From positions 141,424 through 205,423 of the forward strand of contig JAUZOE010000005.1 in NCBI GenBank assembly GCA_030706605.1: a stretch of DNA of 64,000 nucleotides, written 5' to 3'. Source of the DNA: Bacteroidota bacterium. GTDB taxonomy: Bacteria > Bacteroidota > Bacteroidia > Chitinophagales > Chitinophagaceae. Below are positions 1 to 9,484 of this stretch, piece after piece; positions within the stretch are counted from its first letter, which is position 1; each line of letters opens with the position of its first letter. The position numbers and the translations under genes are program-made. The notes beneath the pieces were generated by a model that was not told where the DNA came from, ran no database searches, and was given only the letters and a program-made list of their open reading frames with translations.

Positions 1-1377
1 TTTGGATGCGCCCTTCATTCCCAAAGGTTGCCCATAATAAAAGATCAGTTTGTATTTACCCGTTCTGATTCCAAAGTGGCCCGGACGATCAGGGCTGTGC
101 TCCCAATAACGATAATACATTTCCTTGCGCCAGTCTTTTGGCGTTTTGCCTTCCAGGTTGCTTCTGAAACTTCGCCCCTGGATAAAACCCGGTTTTTTCA
201 CTCCTGCATAATCCGCAAACAGTGCAGAAAAATCTTCATTGAGAACAATATCATTGATACGGGTTCCTCCTTTTATTTCTTTGGGATAGCGAATTACAAA
301 TGGCATACGCGATGACTCTTCATACATCATCCGCTTATCGAAAAAGCCATGCTCTCCCAGGAAGTATCCCTGGTCTGCTGTATAGATCACTACGGTGTTT
401 TTGGACAGCCCTGCTTTATCAAGATAGTCTAATAACCTGCCAAGGTTTTCGTCTATGGCTGCTCCACAGCGCAAAAAATCTTTGATGAATTTTTCATAAA
501 TCTTTTTCCTGGCTTGCAAGCTATCCAGTCCTTCAATTGAAAAAGGCATACCGGGATAATCTGTCCAGAATTTTGTTGGATTTTTTTGATACGCTTCCCA
601 TCTCTTTTCAAGGTTCTCCAGTTTTTGCCCATTGAAACTCCTGCCATTGGTCTGCGGACCAAAATCGTACAAAGAAACCGGTACAGGAATATCTGTATTC
701 TTATACAAATCTTTTAAACGGTCAGGATATTCAAATGGTTCGTGTGTCGCTTTAAAATGAACCATTAAAAAAAAAGGTTTTTTAGTATCTCTATTCTTTA
801 GCCAATCTATTGAGTAGTCTGTAACCACATCTGTATTGTAGCCGGGATATTTCTTTCCGGCCTCAATGCCGTCATCCTGCCAGTCAGCCTCGGTTTTAAA
901 AACCGGGTCAAAGTAAACCCCTTGTCCCGGCATTACCATGAAGTGATCAAACCCGGAGGGTTCTTTTTTCAAATGCCATTTACCGATCAAGGCGGTCTGG
1001 TAGCCACTTTGATGCAGCACTTTTGCGATATTCATACTATCAGGACTTAGCGCATCTCCCAGCGTATAGACGCCATTGCGATTACTGTACTGCCCCGTCA
1101 TAACCGTTGCCCTGCTAGGCACACAAATGGAATTAGAACAAAAAGCATCATTCAATACCGCTCCTTCTGCGGCAAGCCTTTTAATATTTTTATTCTTTAC
1201 ATAATCTTTTAGCACTCCACCATAAATACCCCATGCCTGCGAAGTGTGATCATCTGCCATAATATAAATAATATTGGGCCTGTCTGAATGATTTGCCGCA
1301 GAGGTTTGAGCATGAACGGCTGCTCTCTGAAAAAAGAAAATGAGAACTGTGGCTAAACAAGTAAAAGTAATTTTCAT
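1..1377 (-). CDS. Secreted sulfatase, truncated by the window edge
   Basis: Type I sulfatase hydrolysing sulfate esters, probably on polysaccharides in the periplasm. The frame starts with ATG at 1377 and stays open for 459 codons to the left edge, so the C-terminus is missing. A signal peptide (about residues 1-23) precedes the metal-binding start IIYIMADDH. The sulfatase signature CVPSR begins at Cys85, the residue normally converted to formylglycine, and IGKWHLK follows. The Cys form implies maturation by a formylglycine-generating enzyme, which is not in this window. It is divergent from the deacetylase-fold gene at 1625. The family is firm; the substrate cannot be told from sequence. Confidence 0.93.
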   Translation of the reverse strand, partial: MKITFTCLATVLIFFFQRAAVHAQTSAANHSDRPNIIYIMADDHTSQAWGIYGGVLKDYVKNKNIKRLAAEGAVLNDAFCSNSICVPSRATVMTGQYSNRNGVYTLGDALSPDSMNIAKVLHQSGYQTALIGKWHLKKEPSGFDHFMVMPGQGVYFDPVFKTEADWQDDGIEAGKKYPGYNTDVVTDYSIDWLKNRDTKKPFFLMVHFKATHEPFEYPDRLKDLYKNTDIPVPVSLYDFGPQTNGRSFNGQKLENLEKRWEAYQKNPTKFWTDYPGMPFSIEGLDSLQARKKIYEKFIKDFLRCGAAIDENLGRLLDYLDKAGLSKNTVVIYTADQGYFLGEHGFFDKRMMYEESSRMPFVIRYPKEIKGGTRINDIVLNEDFSALFADYAGVKKPGFIQGRSFRSNLEGKTPKDWRKEMYYRYWEHSPDRPGHFGIRTGKYKLIFYYGQPLGMKGASK

Positions 1378-1624
1378 AATTGTATTTATTTTAGAAGAAA
1401 CGCAACTATTTATTCCCGGGGAAATTCATACCAGTTATTTCGCATCGTAAATCGTCCGTAATATACTTCAAAATCTAAAAATATAATCATGACAATGGCA
1501 AGGTCTTATTCTAACGGGAATCTCTTTGAGAAATAAAGACTTCCTCCGAATCAATTTCTTATACAGGATCAGGATTTTGTATTTTTATCGCACTTTATAA
1601 AATATCCAAACGATAAAAAATAGA

Positions 1625-3322
1625 ATGAACAAAAAAATACCAGGTTTTATATTGATTGGCGTAGTGTGTCTATACCTGCTTTCTTCTTTTGGCAAAAGTG
1701 GCAAACACCTGCACCATCCGGGCAGCAATAAAGACCATCCCAAAATAGTAAACATTGTCAATTTTATTCGTTTACTTGAACCAAGAGACCCTAAGATTAC
1801 CGAGGATGTTCTTTATCAAACTGTAGTGAAGCAAGTGCAGATGATGAAAAAATACCATCTTAGAGGCACCTTTTTATTGCAATATGATGCCTTGATGGAT
1901 CCCAGGTACCAAAAGCTTCTAAAAAGCCTTCCACGAAATTCTTTCGAAATTGGAGCCTGGTGGGAAATTCCACAGCCGCTGGTAGAAAATGCCGGCCTTA
2001 AATGGCGGGGCCGTTATCCATGGGACTGGCGTGCCAATATTGGATTTTCTACAGGATATTCTCCCAAAGAACGTGAAAAACTGGTGGATGTATATATGCA
2101 CGATTTTAAAAAAATATTTGGATACTATCCCCAAACTGTGGGTTCGTGGTTTATTGATTCGCACACGCTAAATTACCTCTACCAGAAATACAAGATTGTG
2201 GCTTCCTGCAACTGTAAAGATCAATTTGGTACTGATGGTTATACTTTATGGGGAGGCTATTGGAACCAGGCATATTATCCCAGCAAAATCAATTCATATA
2301 TGCCTGCTCAAAATGAGAAGAACCAGATTTCGGTTCCTATTTTCAGGATGTTGGGAAGTGATCCCATTCGCCAATATGATGAAGGTCTCGGCACAAACAG
2401 GCAAGGCGTGGTAACACTTGAACCTGTTTACAAATTTGGTGGTGGTGACTCTGCCTGGGTTAACTGGTATTTTAACCAATTGGTTGAGGGGACATGCATG
2501 GAATATGCATACACACAGGCAGGACAGGAAAATTCATTTACCTGGGATGCCATGAAAAAAGGATTCAATATTCAACTGCCTTTAATTGCCCGTTTAAGAG
2601 ATGAGCACAAAATAAAAGTAGAAACATTATCAGAATCAGGTATCTGGTTTCGTAAACATTACAAAACAACTCCTGCAACTTCAGTTACCGTAAATGAAGA
2701 TTTGAAAGGAAGCGACCGAAAAACGGTTTGGTTTGACAGCAGGTTTTACCGGCTTAATTTATTATGGGGAAATGGCACATTACGTTTTCGTGATATTCAT
2801 TTATTTAATGAAAACTTCCCGTCAATTTATGCAACTAACAAAGCAACTTCCAATGAATGTTCCTTTTTTACACTTCCGTTTGTTGACGGATATATCTGGA
2901 GCTCGCCGGGAAAAATTGCAGGATTGCGTTTTAAAGCTATCGTAGATGGAAAAGAAATATTGATAGAAGGAAAAGATCCTATTGTAACAAACGCTGTCCC
3001 CGGCAATCTGCATATATCCTGGCCATTGAAGTCATTTAACGAAACACTGGTGATGGATATTGATGAACGACAAATAAAGATTAATATAACCGGTGATCAA
3101 TCCATTAATTGGTTTCTTGATCTTACTGCTGCACCTGCTGCCAATTTACCATTTCAAAACATCAACTCTACCCGGGTTGATTGCCGCTTTGAAAATATGA
3201 ATTATTCAATCACTACCAGCAAAGGTATTTTTTCGAAACCAAGCGATAGTACAATTTTAAGAATAGCACCTGAAAAGAATGTTATAATACTAAACTTAGC
3301 AGGAGTCAGCCAGAAAAAGTAA
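1625..3322 (+). CDS. Secreted protein with a polysaccharide-deacetylase-like N-terminal domain
   Basis: A 565-residue exported protein with an N-terminal signal or anchor segment (about residues 5-24). Residues about 40-340 resemble the (beta/alpha) barrel of NodB-type deacetylases and related glycosidases: a first strand IVNIVNFIR, a helix-strand with YHLRGTFLLQYDAL, FEIGAWWEI and then VGSWFIDSHTLNYL. The remaining 220 residues look like beta-sandwich. Classical NodB metal ligands are not obvious, so the activity is uncertain. It lies divergently beside a sulfatase and upstream of a nucleoside hydrolase, which suggests carbohydrate breakdown. I do not recognise a named family; the fold assignment is by eye. 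Confidence 0.7.
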   Translation: MNKKIPGFILIGVVCLYLLSSFGKSGKHLHHPGSNKDHPKIVNIVNFIRLLEPRDPKITEDVLYQTVVKQVQMMKKYHLRGTFLLQYDALMDPRYQKLLKSLPRNSFEIGAWWEIPQPLVENAGLKWRGRYPWDWRANIGFSTGYSPKEREKLVDVYMHDFKKIFGYYPQTVGSWFIDSHTLNYLYQKYKIVASCNCKDQFGTDGYTLWGGYWNQAYYPSKINSYMPAQNEKNQISVPIFRMLGSDPIRQYDEGLGTNRQGVVTLEPVYKFGGGDSAWVNWYFNQLVEGTCMEYAYTQAGQENSFTWDAMKKGFNIQLPLIARLRDEHKIKVETLSESGIWFRKHYKTTPATSVTVNEDLKGSDRKTVWFDSRFYRLNLLWGNGTLRFRDIHLFNENFPSIYATNKATSNECSFFTLPFVDGYIWSSPGKIAGLRFKAIVDGKEILIEGKDPIVTNAVPGNLHISWPLKSFNETLVMDIDERQIKINITGDQSINWFLDLTAAPAANLPFQNINSTRVDCRFENMNYSITTSKGIFSKPSDSTILRIAPEKNVIILNLAGVSQKK

Positions 3323-3368
3323 AAGCGGAATTAAGGATTTTCTCAATAGACAATTCTACATTACGAGA

Positions 3369-3412
3369 AATACCCAATCCAGGTGTATCAAATTGACCTG
3401 GGATTGGGTATT
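3369..3412. terminator. Hairpin between convergent genes
   Basis: Inverted repeat with arms of about 16 bp (AATACCCAATCCAGGT and its complement with one extra base) and an 11-nt loop. It lies between the convergent genes ending at 3322 and 3428, so it may terminate in both directions. There is no strong T-run on either side, so this is a likely rather than certain terminator. Confidence 0.6.
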
Positions 3413-3427
3413 CAATAATTAACTGCC

Positions 3428-3910
3428 CTATTGAGATGAATTGTCGTAATTCTGAAACTGATTACCAGTTCCGGAATCTTCGTTATTATTATGCCTCCGA
3501 TTTTGGTTATTCATTCGCCTCTGGTTGAAATTCCTTTGAGCATTAATAATTGCCTGATCTCTTTCAGATTTTAGATTTCGGATTTCCTGTCTCCTTTGAG
3601 AATGACCCAGGTTCTTGTCATTCCTTGCATTCCGGATCTTAGTCTTATAATCAATCTTTATAGATTGAATTTCTAATGACAAGTTATAAGGCATTTTTCT
3701 AACCCCGTAATACGGGGACATATAATTATAAGGATAAGGATATCCCAAATAGGGATAGCCCATAAAAGGGTAACCATATCCAAAACCAAAGCCTACTGAA
3801 GGGACAACGACAACCCTCGGGGAATAAGAATGATGATGCCCTCCTTCTCTTTGCGCAGATACTCCCAATGAAAAAATAGTCAATGAGAATATAATTATTA
3901 TTGTTTTCAT
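3428..3910 (-). CDS. Small exported Tyr/Gly/Pro-rich protein of unknown function
   Basis: A 160-residue protein with a clear signal peptide ending near SVSAQ (about residue 19). A His-rich stretch and a low-complexity Gly/Tyr/Pro segment (about residues 40-70, repeats of GYPY/GYPF type) follow. A charged helical region (about 80-125) leads to an Asn/Gln/Arg-rich tail. No catalytic motif is visible. Similar compositions occur in Bacteroidota envelope proteins, but I recognise no family. It is convergent with the deacetylase-fold gene. Coding status is supported by the signal peptide and the lack of a better frame on either strand. Confidence 0.7.
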   Translation of the reverse strand: MKTIIIIFSLTIFSLGVSAQREGGHHHSYSPRVVVVPSVGFGFGYGYPFMGYPYLGYPYPYNYMSPYYGVRKMPYNLSLEIQSIKIDYKTKIRNARNDKNLGHSQRRQEIRNLKSERDQAIINAQRNFNQRRMNNQNRRHNNNEDSGTGNQFQNYDNSSQ

Positions 3911-4241
3911 ATAAATGACTTTTATTAGAATTAGACTCCAAAACGGATGAAAAGATTAAACGGCTAACGGATTTATAATCACCCTTTAACTTTCTATTTA
4001 CAAAAGAGACAAAGAAAGAGAAAATGCAATTTTCTGATTGTGGATTCTCCATAAAAAAGTAGCATAGAAGTATGAATTGAACTTTATTGACTTTTATGTC
4101 AATCAACATTATTTTATAGGATTAGGCACTTTAAGTTTACATCTTTGTCCGTATTTGGTTTATCTTCATTTACTTTTTATCCTGGGATAAAAAAAATTCA
4201 AAGCTTCATAAAAAAGGTAAAAATTTGAATGACTGTTTAAA
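3911..4241. other. Intergenic stretch with no recognisable feature
   Basis: About 330 bp of AT-rich spacer between divergent genes. It must hold promoters for both, but no complete TAnnTTTG box with correctly spaced upstream element was found. An open frame running through it on the minus strand is out of frame with the gene at 3428-3910 and has no protein-like features. Confidence 0.5.
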
Positions 4242-5219
4242 ATGAAATTATTCGTCTCCCTTCTTTTATTGATAGTGTTTTTTCCTGCTTTTGCTCAAAG
4301 TGTCTCTATCGCCACCCCTGTGATTCTGGATACTGATATAGGTCCCGACTATGATGACGTTGGCGCTGTAGCAGTTTTACACGCCCTTGCCGACAAAGGA
4401 GAAGCTATTCCCCTGGCGATTATTGCCTCTAATAAAAACGAATTAGTTGCACCGACAATTAATGTACTAAATATTTATTTTGGCCGCCCTCACCTGCCAA
4501 TAGGAGCCCCTAAAGGCCACGCACCTAATATAGGTGCATGGCAAAAATGGCCCGAAATGCTTTTGGCAAAATACGCACATACCATAAAATCAACGGACGA
4601 TGTTCCTGATGCGGTAAGTATTTACCGAAAAATATTGGCACAGCAAGCCGATCATAGTGTTACGATTGCGACGATTGGTTTTCTTACTAACTTATCTGAC
4701 TTGCTTAATTCAAAACCAGATCAGTTTTCCCCCTTGCCAGGAAGAGAATTAATAAAACAAAAAGTGAGCAAACTGGTATCTATGGCAGGCGGTTTTCCCA
4801 AGGGACGTGAGTATAATTTATTAACCGATTCCTCCGCTTCTGCCAATGTATTTGCCAACTGGCCAACTACCATAATTTTCAGTGGGTTTGAAATTGGTAA
4901 AGAAATAAAAACAGGTTTAGGACTCGTGAACGATCAATCCCTTGAAAGTCCGGTTAAAGACGTCTTTGCGTTGTGTATTCCCAAAACAAAAGAAGATAGT
5001 GCCGGAAGAATGAGTTGGGATGAGACTACTGTGCTGGTAGCTATTCGGGGTGCCAAGCCTTATTTTGGATTACAAAGAGGGCATATCATTATTAATGGCG
5101 GAGATAATAGCTGGAAAGCAAATACCCATGGATCACAATATTACCTCACTAAAGCCATGCCTTACGAAGAAATAGCTGCAATATTAGAATCGTATATGAA
5201 GCATACAGGAAGGAAATAA
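4242..5219 (+). CDS. Exported inosine-uridine-type nucleoside hydrolase
   Basis: Hydrolyses the N-glycosidic bond of ribonucleosides to release base and ribose. A signal peptide (about residues 1-19, ending PAFAQ) is followed by the calcium-binding signature DTDIGPDYDD at residues 30-39, the hallmark of the IU-nucleoside hydrolase family. The spacing differs a little from the usual DTDPGxDD but keeps the Asp cluster. The length of 325 residues is normal. The signal peptide suggests periplasmic action, turning salvaged nucleosides into bases and ribose for uptake. It stands alone, followed by an MFS transporter on the same strand after a 243-bp gap. Confidence 0.9.
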   Translation: MKLFVSLLLLIVFFPAFAQSVSIATPVILDTDIGPDYDDVGAVAVLHALADKGEAIPLAIIASNKNELVAPTINVLNIYFGRPHLPIGAPKGHAPNIGAWQKWPEMLLAKYAHTIKSTDDVPDAVSIYRKILAQQADHSVTIATIGFLTNLSDLLNSKPDQFSPLPGRELIKQKVSKLVSMAGGFPKGREYNLLTDSSASANVFANWPTTIIFSGFEIGKEIKTGLGLVNDQSLESPVKDVFALCIPKTKEDSAGRMSWDETTVLVAIRGAKPYFGLQRGHIIINGGDNSWKANTHGSQYYLTKAMPYEEIAAILESYMKHTGRK

Positions 5220-5462
5220 ATGATGTAGTTCTATCCAATTAAAGCCAACTATAACATTTATAAAAAATGCCAACCTGAGCAATTAAATTATTTCAGCCGA
5301 AAGGTTTTTGTATATTAGCATTCCCAAAAAATAAGCTATTATCTTAATCTGAAACCTTTCTGAAAATTTATTCTTTAATAAGTTCAGGTATGTGAAAACC
5401 ATATTACTACCATAGTTATGCTTTAAATATTTGATACGATTAGAAAAATAAAATCGAATAGA

Positions 5463-6716
5463 ATGATGACAAAAGAAAAAGGCAACCCTGTTACACATGA
5501 ATATATGGATAGACGCAACCAACGAAATGCAGTGCTGGCTGGTTTTCTAGGCTGGACACTTGATGCATTTGATTTTTTTATACTGACATTTGTGCTTGCC
5601 ACAGTAGCTAAAGATTTTAATAAAACCATTCCTGAAATAGCATTAACTCTTACTGCCAGCCTGGCTATGCGACCAGTAGGAGCCATTATTTTTGGATTAA
5701 TGGCCGACCGGTATGGACGAAAAGGTCCGTTAATGATCACGATTATATTTTACTCCATCATGGAGATTTTCTCAGGGCTTGCACCTACTTACACTGCATT
5801 TTTAATATTACGATTATTATATGGTATAGGCATGGGAGGCGAATGGGGCGTAGGAGCTTCCTTAGTAATGGAATCCGTATCAGTAAAACGACGGGGCTTC
5901 CTGTCAGGGATATTGCAGGAAGGATATGCACTGGGATTTTTGCTGGCTGCCGGAGCTTATTATTTTATTTTTCCTCATTTTGGATGGAGAGCTATGTTCT
6001 TTGTCGGCGGACTACCTGCTTTACTAACTTTATTTATCAGGTCCAGGGTAAAAGAAACAAAAGCGTGGAAAACCCATCGATCTGCCAACTGGAAAGAATA
6101 TGGGAATGCAGTAGCCAAACATTGGAAATTGTTTCTTTACCTGGTATTGCTCATGTCTATGATGAACCTTATTTCTCATGGCACTCAGGACCTCTATCCT
6201 ACTTTTTTACAACAACAAAAACATTTCAGTCCTCACGAAACGGCTGTAATCACAATGGTTTCGATGGTCGGGGCTATTTTAGGCGGCTTACTATTTGGTC
6301 ACTTATCCGACCTGTATGGCAGAAAGAAAATGATGGTGACTGCAGTTGTACTGGCTATTCTATTGATCCCACTGTGGTTACTTGCCGGAGGAAGCATTTT
6401 AATTGCTTTAGGCGCTTTCGGAATGCAATTTATGGTGCAGGGAGCATGGGGAATTATTCCCGCTCATATCAATGAATTATCGCCTGGATCACTTCGTGGT
6501 TTCTTTCCGGGCTTTGCTTATCAATTAGGTGTCTTAATCGCATCGAGTATTGCATACATTGAAGCAGTACTCGCTCAATATGTGAGTTATTCCACTTCTA
6601 TGGAAATTTTAGCAGGGTCTGTGCTTGTTTTGGGGGCTATTGTAATCCTTGCTGGTCCCGAGGCGAAAGGAATCCATTTTGATGCAAAAAAGCAGGAATT
6701 AGAAGTAACTGCTTAA
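5463..6716 (+). CDS. MFS transporter, SHS (sialate/lactate proton symporter) type
   Basis: A 417-residue, twelve-helix major facilitator. The N-terminus with GWTLDAFDFFIL in helix 1 and the loop motif DRYGRKGPLM between helices 2 and 3 match the sialate:H+ and carboxylate symporter branch (NanT/Jen1-like). A second loop motif DLYGRKKMM sits between helices 8 and 9. It probably imports an organic acid with protons through the inner membrane. Two adjacent ATG codons (5463 and 5466) are possible starts. The sulfatase and nucleoside hydrolase nearby fit a scavenging role. The exact substrate is not determinable. Confidence 0.88.
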   Translation: MMTKEKGNPVTHEYMDRRNQRNAVLAGFLGWTLDAFDFFILTFVLATVAKDFNKTIPEIALTLTASLAMRPVGAIIFGLMADRYGRKGPLMITIIFYSIMEIFSGLAPTYTAFLILRLLYGIGMGGEWGVGASLVMESVSVKRRGFLSGILQEGYALGFLLAAGAYYFIFPHFGWRAMFFVGGLPALLTLFIRSRVKETKAWKTHRSANWKEYGNAVAKHWKLFLYLVLLMSMMNLISHGTQDLYPTFLQQQKHFSPHETAVITMVSMVGAILGGLLFGHLSDLYGRKKMMVTAVVLAILLIPLWLLAGGSILIALGAFGMQFMVQGAWGIIPAHINELSPGSLRGFFPGFAYQLGVLIASSIAYIEAVLAQYVSYSTSMEILAGSVLVLGAIVILAGPEAKGIHFDAKKQELEVTA

Positions 6717-6778
6717 CCTTCTGCACAGACAATGCCTGTATAAAAAGCATTTCAGTAGCACAGTGAAGGACGAAAAAA

Positions 6779-7201
6779 TTAAATTAATTTTATAAAAGAT
6801 TCGATAGCCAGTAAATAGCTTTTCAACCCAAAACCTGAAATAGTACCTGCACATTTTGAAGAAATATGAGAATATTTTCTGAATTCTTCACGGGCTTCCA
6901 CGTTGGAAATATGCACTTCCACAACAGGTATTTTTATAGCAGCTATCGCATCGCCAATAGCAATTGAAGTATGAGTATATCCTCCTGCATTTAAAATAAT
7001 TCCATCCATTGTTTTGCCGGATTTCTGGATTTCATTAATTAACTCGCCCTCTACATTACTTTGATAATAATCAAAATCAATAGTCTCGTATTTTTTTCTC
7101 AGCTTACCGAAATAATGTTCAAAGCTTTCAGATCCGTAGATATCGGTTTCCCTGCTACCAATAAGATTTAAATTAGGCCCGTTAATGATTGCTATTTTCA
7201 T
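6779..7201 (-). CDS. aroQ: Type II 3-dehydroquinate dehydratase
   Basis: Catalyses dehydration of 3-dehydroquinate to 3-dehydroshikimate, step 3 of the shikimate pathway, in the cytoplasm. At 140 residues it has the usual size. Visible signatures are NGPNLNLIG at residues 7-15, the catalytic Tyr22 region, the strand VVEVHISNVEAREEFR with the catalytic His, and the C-terminal GTISGFG. The start at 7201 is fixed by a good promoter whose -7 box ends only 4 bp upstream, so the mRNA is probably leaderless. carA follows on its upstream side in the same direction, with 48 bp between them. Confidence 0.97.
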   Translation of the reverse strand: MKIAIINGPNLNLIGSRETDIYGSESFEHYFGKLRKKYETIDFDYYQSNVEGELINEIQKSGKTMDGIILNAGGYTHTSIAIGDAIAAIKIPVVEVHISNVEAREEFRKYSHISSKCAGTISGFGLKSYLLAIESFIKLI

Positions 7202-7205
7202 ATCA

Positions 7206-7236
7206 CAAATTTAGAGGAAAATAAATCCGAATTCAA
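7206..7236 (-). promoter_or_regulatory. aroQ promoter, near-leaderless
   Basis: Read on the minus strand, GTTG (-33, around 7236) is followed after 20 nt by TAAATTTG (7213 to 7206), a perfect match to the Bacteroidota -7 consensus TAnnTTTG. The ATG begins at 7201, 4 bp beyond the box, so transcription should start at or next to the start codon. Confidence 0.65.
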
Positions 7237-7249
7237 CTAATTAACTCAA

Positions 7250-8365
7250 TTAACTTTTCGAATTATTCTTTATCATTTCAAAAAAATCATCGAATAAATA
7301 CCTGCTATCATGTGGACCCGGCGTTGATTCAGGATGATATTGCACAGAAAAAGCCGGACGATCTTTCAATCTAAGCCCTTCAATAGAATCATCATTCAGA
7401 TTGATATGAGTAATTTCGATATTCACTGCTTTACGTACCGCTTCGGCATTCACCCCAAAGCCATGATTTTGTGTAGTAATTTCACATTTACCTGAAATTA
7501 TATTTTTTACAGGATGGTTTAATCCTCTGTGCCCGTGATGCATTTTAAAAGTAGGAATCCCACATGCCAAAGCCAATAGTTGCTGGCCGAGACAAATACC
7601 AAATAAAGGTTTATTAGCCTCAAGAATTTTTTTCACCGTCTGTACCGCATAATCCATTGGTTCAGGATCGCCGGGGCCATTACTGATGAAGTAGCCATCT
7701 GGATTAAATTTTTCCAGCTCTTCAAAAGTTGTTTTGGCATTAAAAACTTTCGCATAAGCACCTCTTTCTACAAAACAGTTTAAAATATTTTTCTTAATCC
7801 CAAAATCTAAAACGGCTATCCTGGGACTACTATTTTCATCTCCAACAGTATAGGATTCTTTCGTAGACACCTTAGAGGCCAATTCCAGGCCATCCATTGA
7901 TGGCACTTCGGATAATGTTCTTTTTAGATCCTCAAGACTGATATTTTCAGAAGAAATGATACAGTTCATTGCACCGGCATTGCGTATATGAATTACCAGT
8001 GCCCGGCTATCAACACCTTCTATTGCAACTATATTTTGTTTCTCAAAATACTGCTGCAGGGAATCATCTGCTGCAAAACGAGAATATTGCTCTTCTAAAT
8101 TTCTGCCAATAATGCCCTTTACTTTTATGGAATCACTTTCCACATCAGCTTCATTAATACCATAATTCCCGATATGCACATTGTTCATAATAACTACCTG
8201 CCCATAATAACTTGGATCAGTAAATACTTCCTGGTAGCCGGTCATTCCGGTATTGAAACAAATTTCTCCTGTAGTGGTCGCTGTTTTACCAAATGCTTTA
8301 CCATGAAATACATTTCCATCTTCCAGGATTAAAACAGCAGGTTGGGTTGATTTTATATCAGACAT
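7250..8365 (-). CDS. carA: Carbamoyl-phosphate synthase small subunit
   Basis: Glutaminase subunit that delivers ammonia to CarB for carbamoyl phosphate, feeding arginine and pyrimidine synthesis. The N-terminal CPSase domain (TGEICFNTGMTGYQE) is followed by a class I amidotransferase domain with nucleophile Cys258 in FGICLGQQ and the dyad His344/Glu346 in QYHPES. I take ATG at 8365 (371 residues) as the start. An upstream in-frame ATG at 8401 would overlap the -7 box at 8399-8406 and adds an unconserved 12-residue tail. carB is not in the window. Confidence 0.97.
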   Translation of the reverse strand: MSDIKSTQPAVLILEDGNVFHGKAFGKTATTTGEICFNTGMTGYQEVFTDPSYYGQVVIMNNVHIGNYGINEADVESDSIKVKGIIGRNLEEQYSRFAADDSLQQYFEKQNIVAIEGVDSRALVIHIRNAGAMNCIISSENISLEDLKRTLSEVPSMDGLELASKVSTKESYTVGDENSSPRIAVLDFGIKKNILNCFVERGAYAKVFNAKTTFEELEKFNPDGYFISNGPGDPEPMDYAVQTVKKILEANKPLFGICLGQQLLALACGIPTFKMHHGHRGLNHPVKNIISGKCEITTQNHGFGVNAEAVRKAVNIEITHINLNDDSIEGLRLKDRPAFSVQYHPESTPGPHDSRYLFDDFFEMIKNNSKS

Positions 8366-8398
8366 GTAAAAAGTTTTGCAAAGAAAAGGAATTGATGG

Positions 8399-8406
8399 CA
8401 AAAATA
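8399..8406 (-). promoter_or_regulatory. -7 box for carA
   Basis: TATTTTTG on the minus strand matches TAnnTTTG perfectly, 33 bp upstream of the ATG at 8365. No convincing -33 element at 19-20 nt was found. The box argues against translation starting at 8401. Confidence 0.5.
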
Positions 8407-8593
8407 TTGATTAGACAAAAGTTAATTGCTAACAAATGATTAATACTTTAGCTTAATTGTTCAGTTTTTACAATTATTTTTAAAAAGAATGAACCATTTT
8501 TACCGTAAATCATTTTCCTTATCAGATTATTAAATGTTTATTAATTCTCCCGCACCTGTTCTAACTAATTTTATTTTTAAATAAAAGCAGGGC

Positions 8594-8624
8594 AAAAAAA
8601 ATGTCCCGAAAAACGAGACATTTT
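8594..8624 (-). terminator. Intrinsic terminator of the ribosomal protein/rpoA operon
   Basis: On the minus strand a 10-bp stem (AAATGTCTCG paired with CGGGACATTT, one G-U pair) with a 5-nt T loop runs into a T-tract. It lies 24 bp after the rplQ stop, the right place to end the infA-to-rplQ transcript. Confidence 0.85.
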
Positions 8625-8647
8625 AATATATTTTCTAGCTGCATCCA

Positions 8648-9406
8648 TTATCTTCCTGCAATTAATTTATCCTGAAGTTCTTTTAATTCATCCCATTTTT
8701 CATCAGCGGCCAATTGAGCCTGTTCGGGCCAGCTAGTAGGATCCTGGGCATTAAAATTTCCACCTGATTTTTCTAATATCTCTTTAAGTTCTTCAGGCGT
8801 ACTTTTTGCTATTTTTGCAAATGTAGTGATACCAGCTTCTTGTAATGCCTCTGAAACTTTGGGACCTACACCTTCTATTTTAGTAAGATCATCCTGCTTT
8901 TTTGCTTTCGCTTTTTCCACCGGGGCAGTTACTGCTTTTGTTTCAGTAGTTTCCTCAGCTTTGGCATCTGCAGCTTTTTTGCTTCTACCTGCTCTGCGGG
9001 TTTTCTTAACTCCTGTTTCTGTTTCGCCGATTCCTTTACCGTAAATTTCATTATAATCTACCAATTCGATCATGGCAATTTCAGCATTATCACCAACTCT
9101 TTTTCCGAGCTTAATAACTCTTGTATATCCACCAGGACGTGATGCTATCTTAGGACTTATTACATCAAACAATTCTTTAACGGCTTCTTTATCCTGTAAA
9201 TAGCTAAATACCAACCGCCGCTGATGCGTAGTGTTAGTTTTAGATTTGGTAATCAAGGGTTCCACATAAGGGCGCAATGCTTTGGCCTTGGCCAAAGTAG
9301 TAACTATCTTCTTATATTGAAATAGCTGGCAGGCAAGGTTGCTTAATAAAGCTCTTCTATGGCTTGCAGTTCTGCTTAGATTGTTCGTTTTGTCTCCGTG
9401 ACGCAT
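8648..9406 (-). CDS. rplQ: Ribosomal protein L17 with C-terminal helix-hairpin-helix extension
   Basis: Large-subunit protein bL17. The core (residues 1-128, start [20 protein letters not shown]) is canonical. A Lys/Ala/Glu-rich linker (about 132-170) leads to an extra domain (about 172-250) beginning [20 protein letters not shown], a helix-hairpin-helix of the type found in DNA- or RNA-binding proteins, followed by an acidic helical tail. E. coli L17 is about 127 residues, so this is double length. Such extensions are known from Bacteroidota annotations. It is the last gene of the alpha operon and is followed by a terminator. Confidence 0.97.
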   Translation of the reverse strand: MRHGDKTNNLSRTASHRRALLSNLACQLFQYKKIVTTLAKAKALRPYVEPLITKSKTNTTHQRRLVFSYLQDKEAVKELFDVISPKIASRPGGYTRVIKLGKRVGDNAEIAMIELVDYNEIYGKGIGETETGVKKTRRAGRSKKAADAKAEETTETKAVTAPVEKAKAKKQDDLTKIEGVGPKVSEALQEAGITTFAKIAKSTPEELKEILEKSGGNFNAQDPTSWPEQAQLAADEKWDELKELQDKLIAGR

Positions 9407-9484
9407 GACTTTTGATTTTAAAGGTTATACCGTGTCAGGAATTATAACCCCGTTTATGATAAAAAAATGAATAAAAAATATTTC

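Noticed and set aside
3726..4109. 127-residue frame overlapping the Tyr/Gly-rich exported protein
   Set aside because: It is a different phase of the same strand through a low-complexity gene, and the gene at 3428-3910 has the signal peptide.
5843..6475. 210-residue frame inside the MFS transporter gene
   Set aside because: Out-of-phase frame within a clear twelve-helix transporter; composition is not protein-like.
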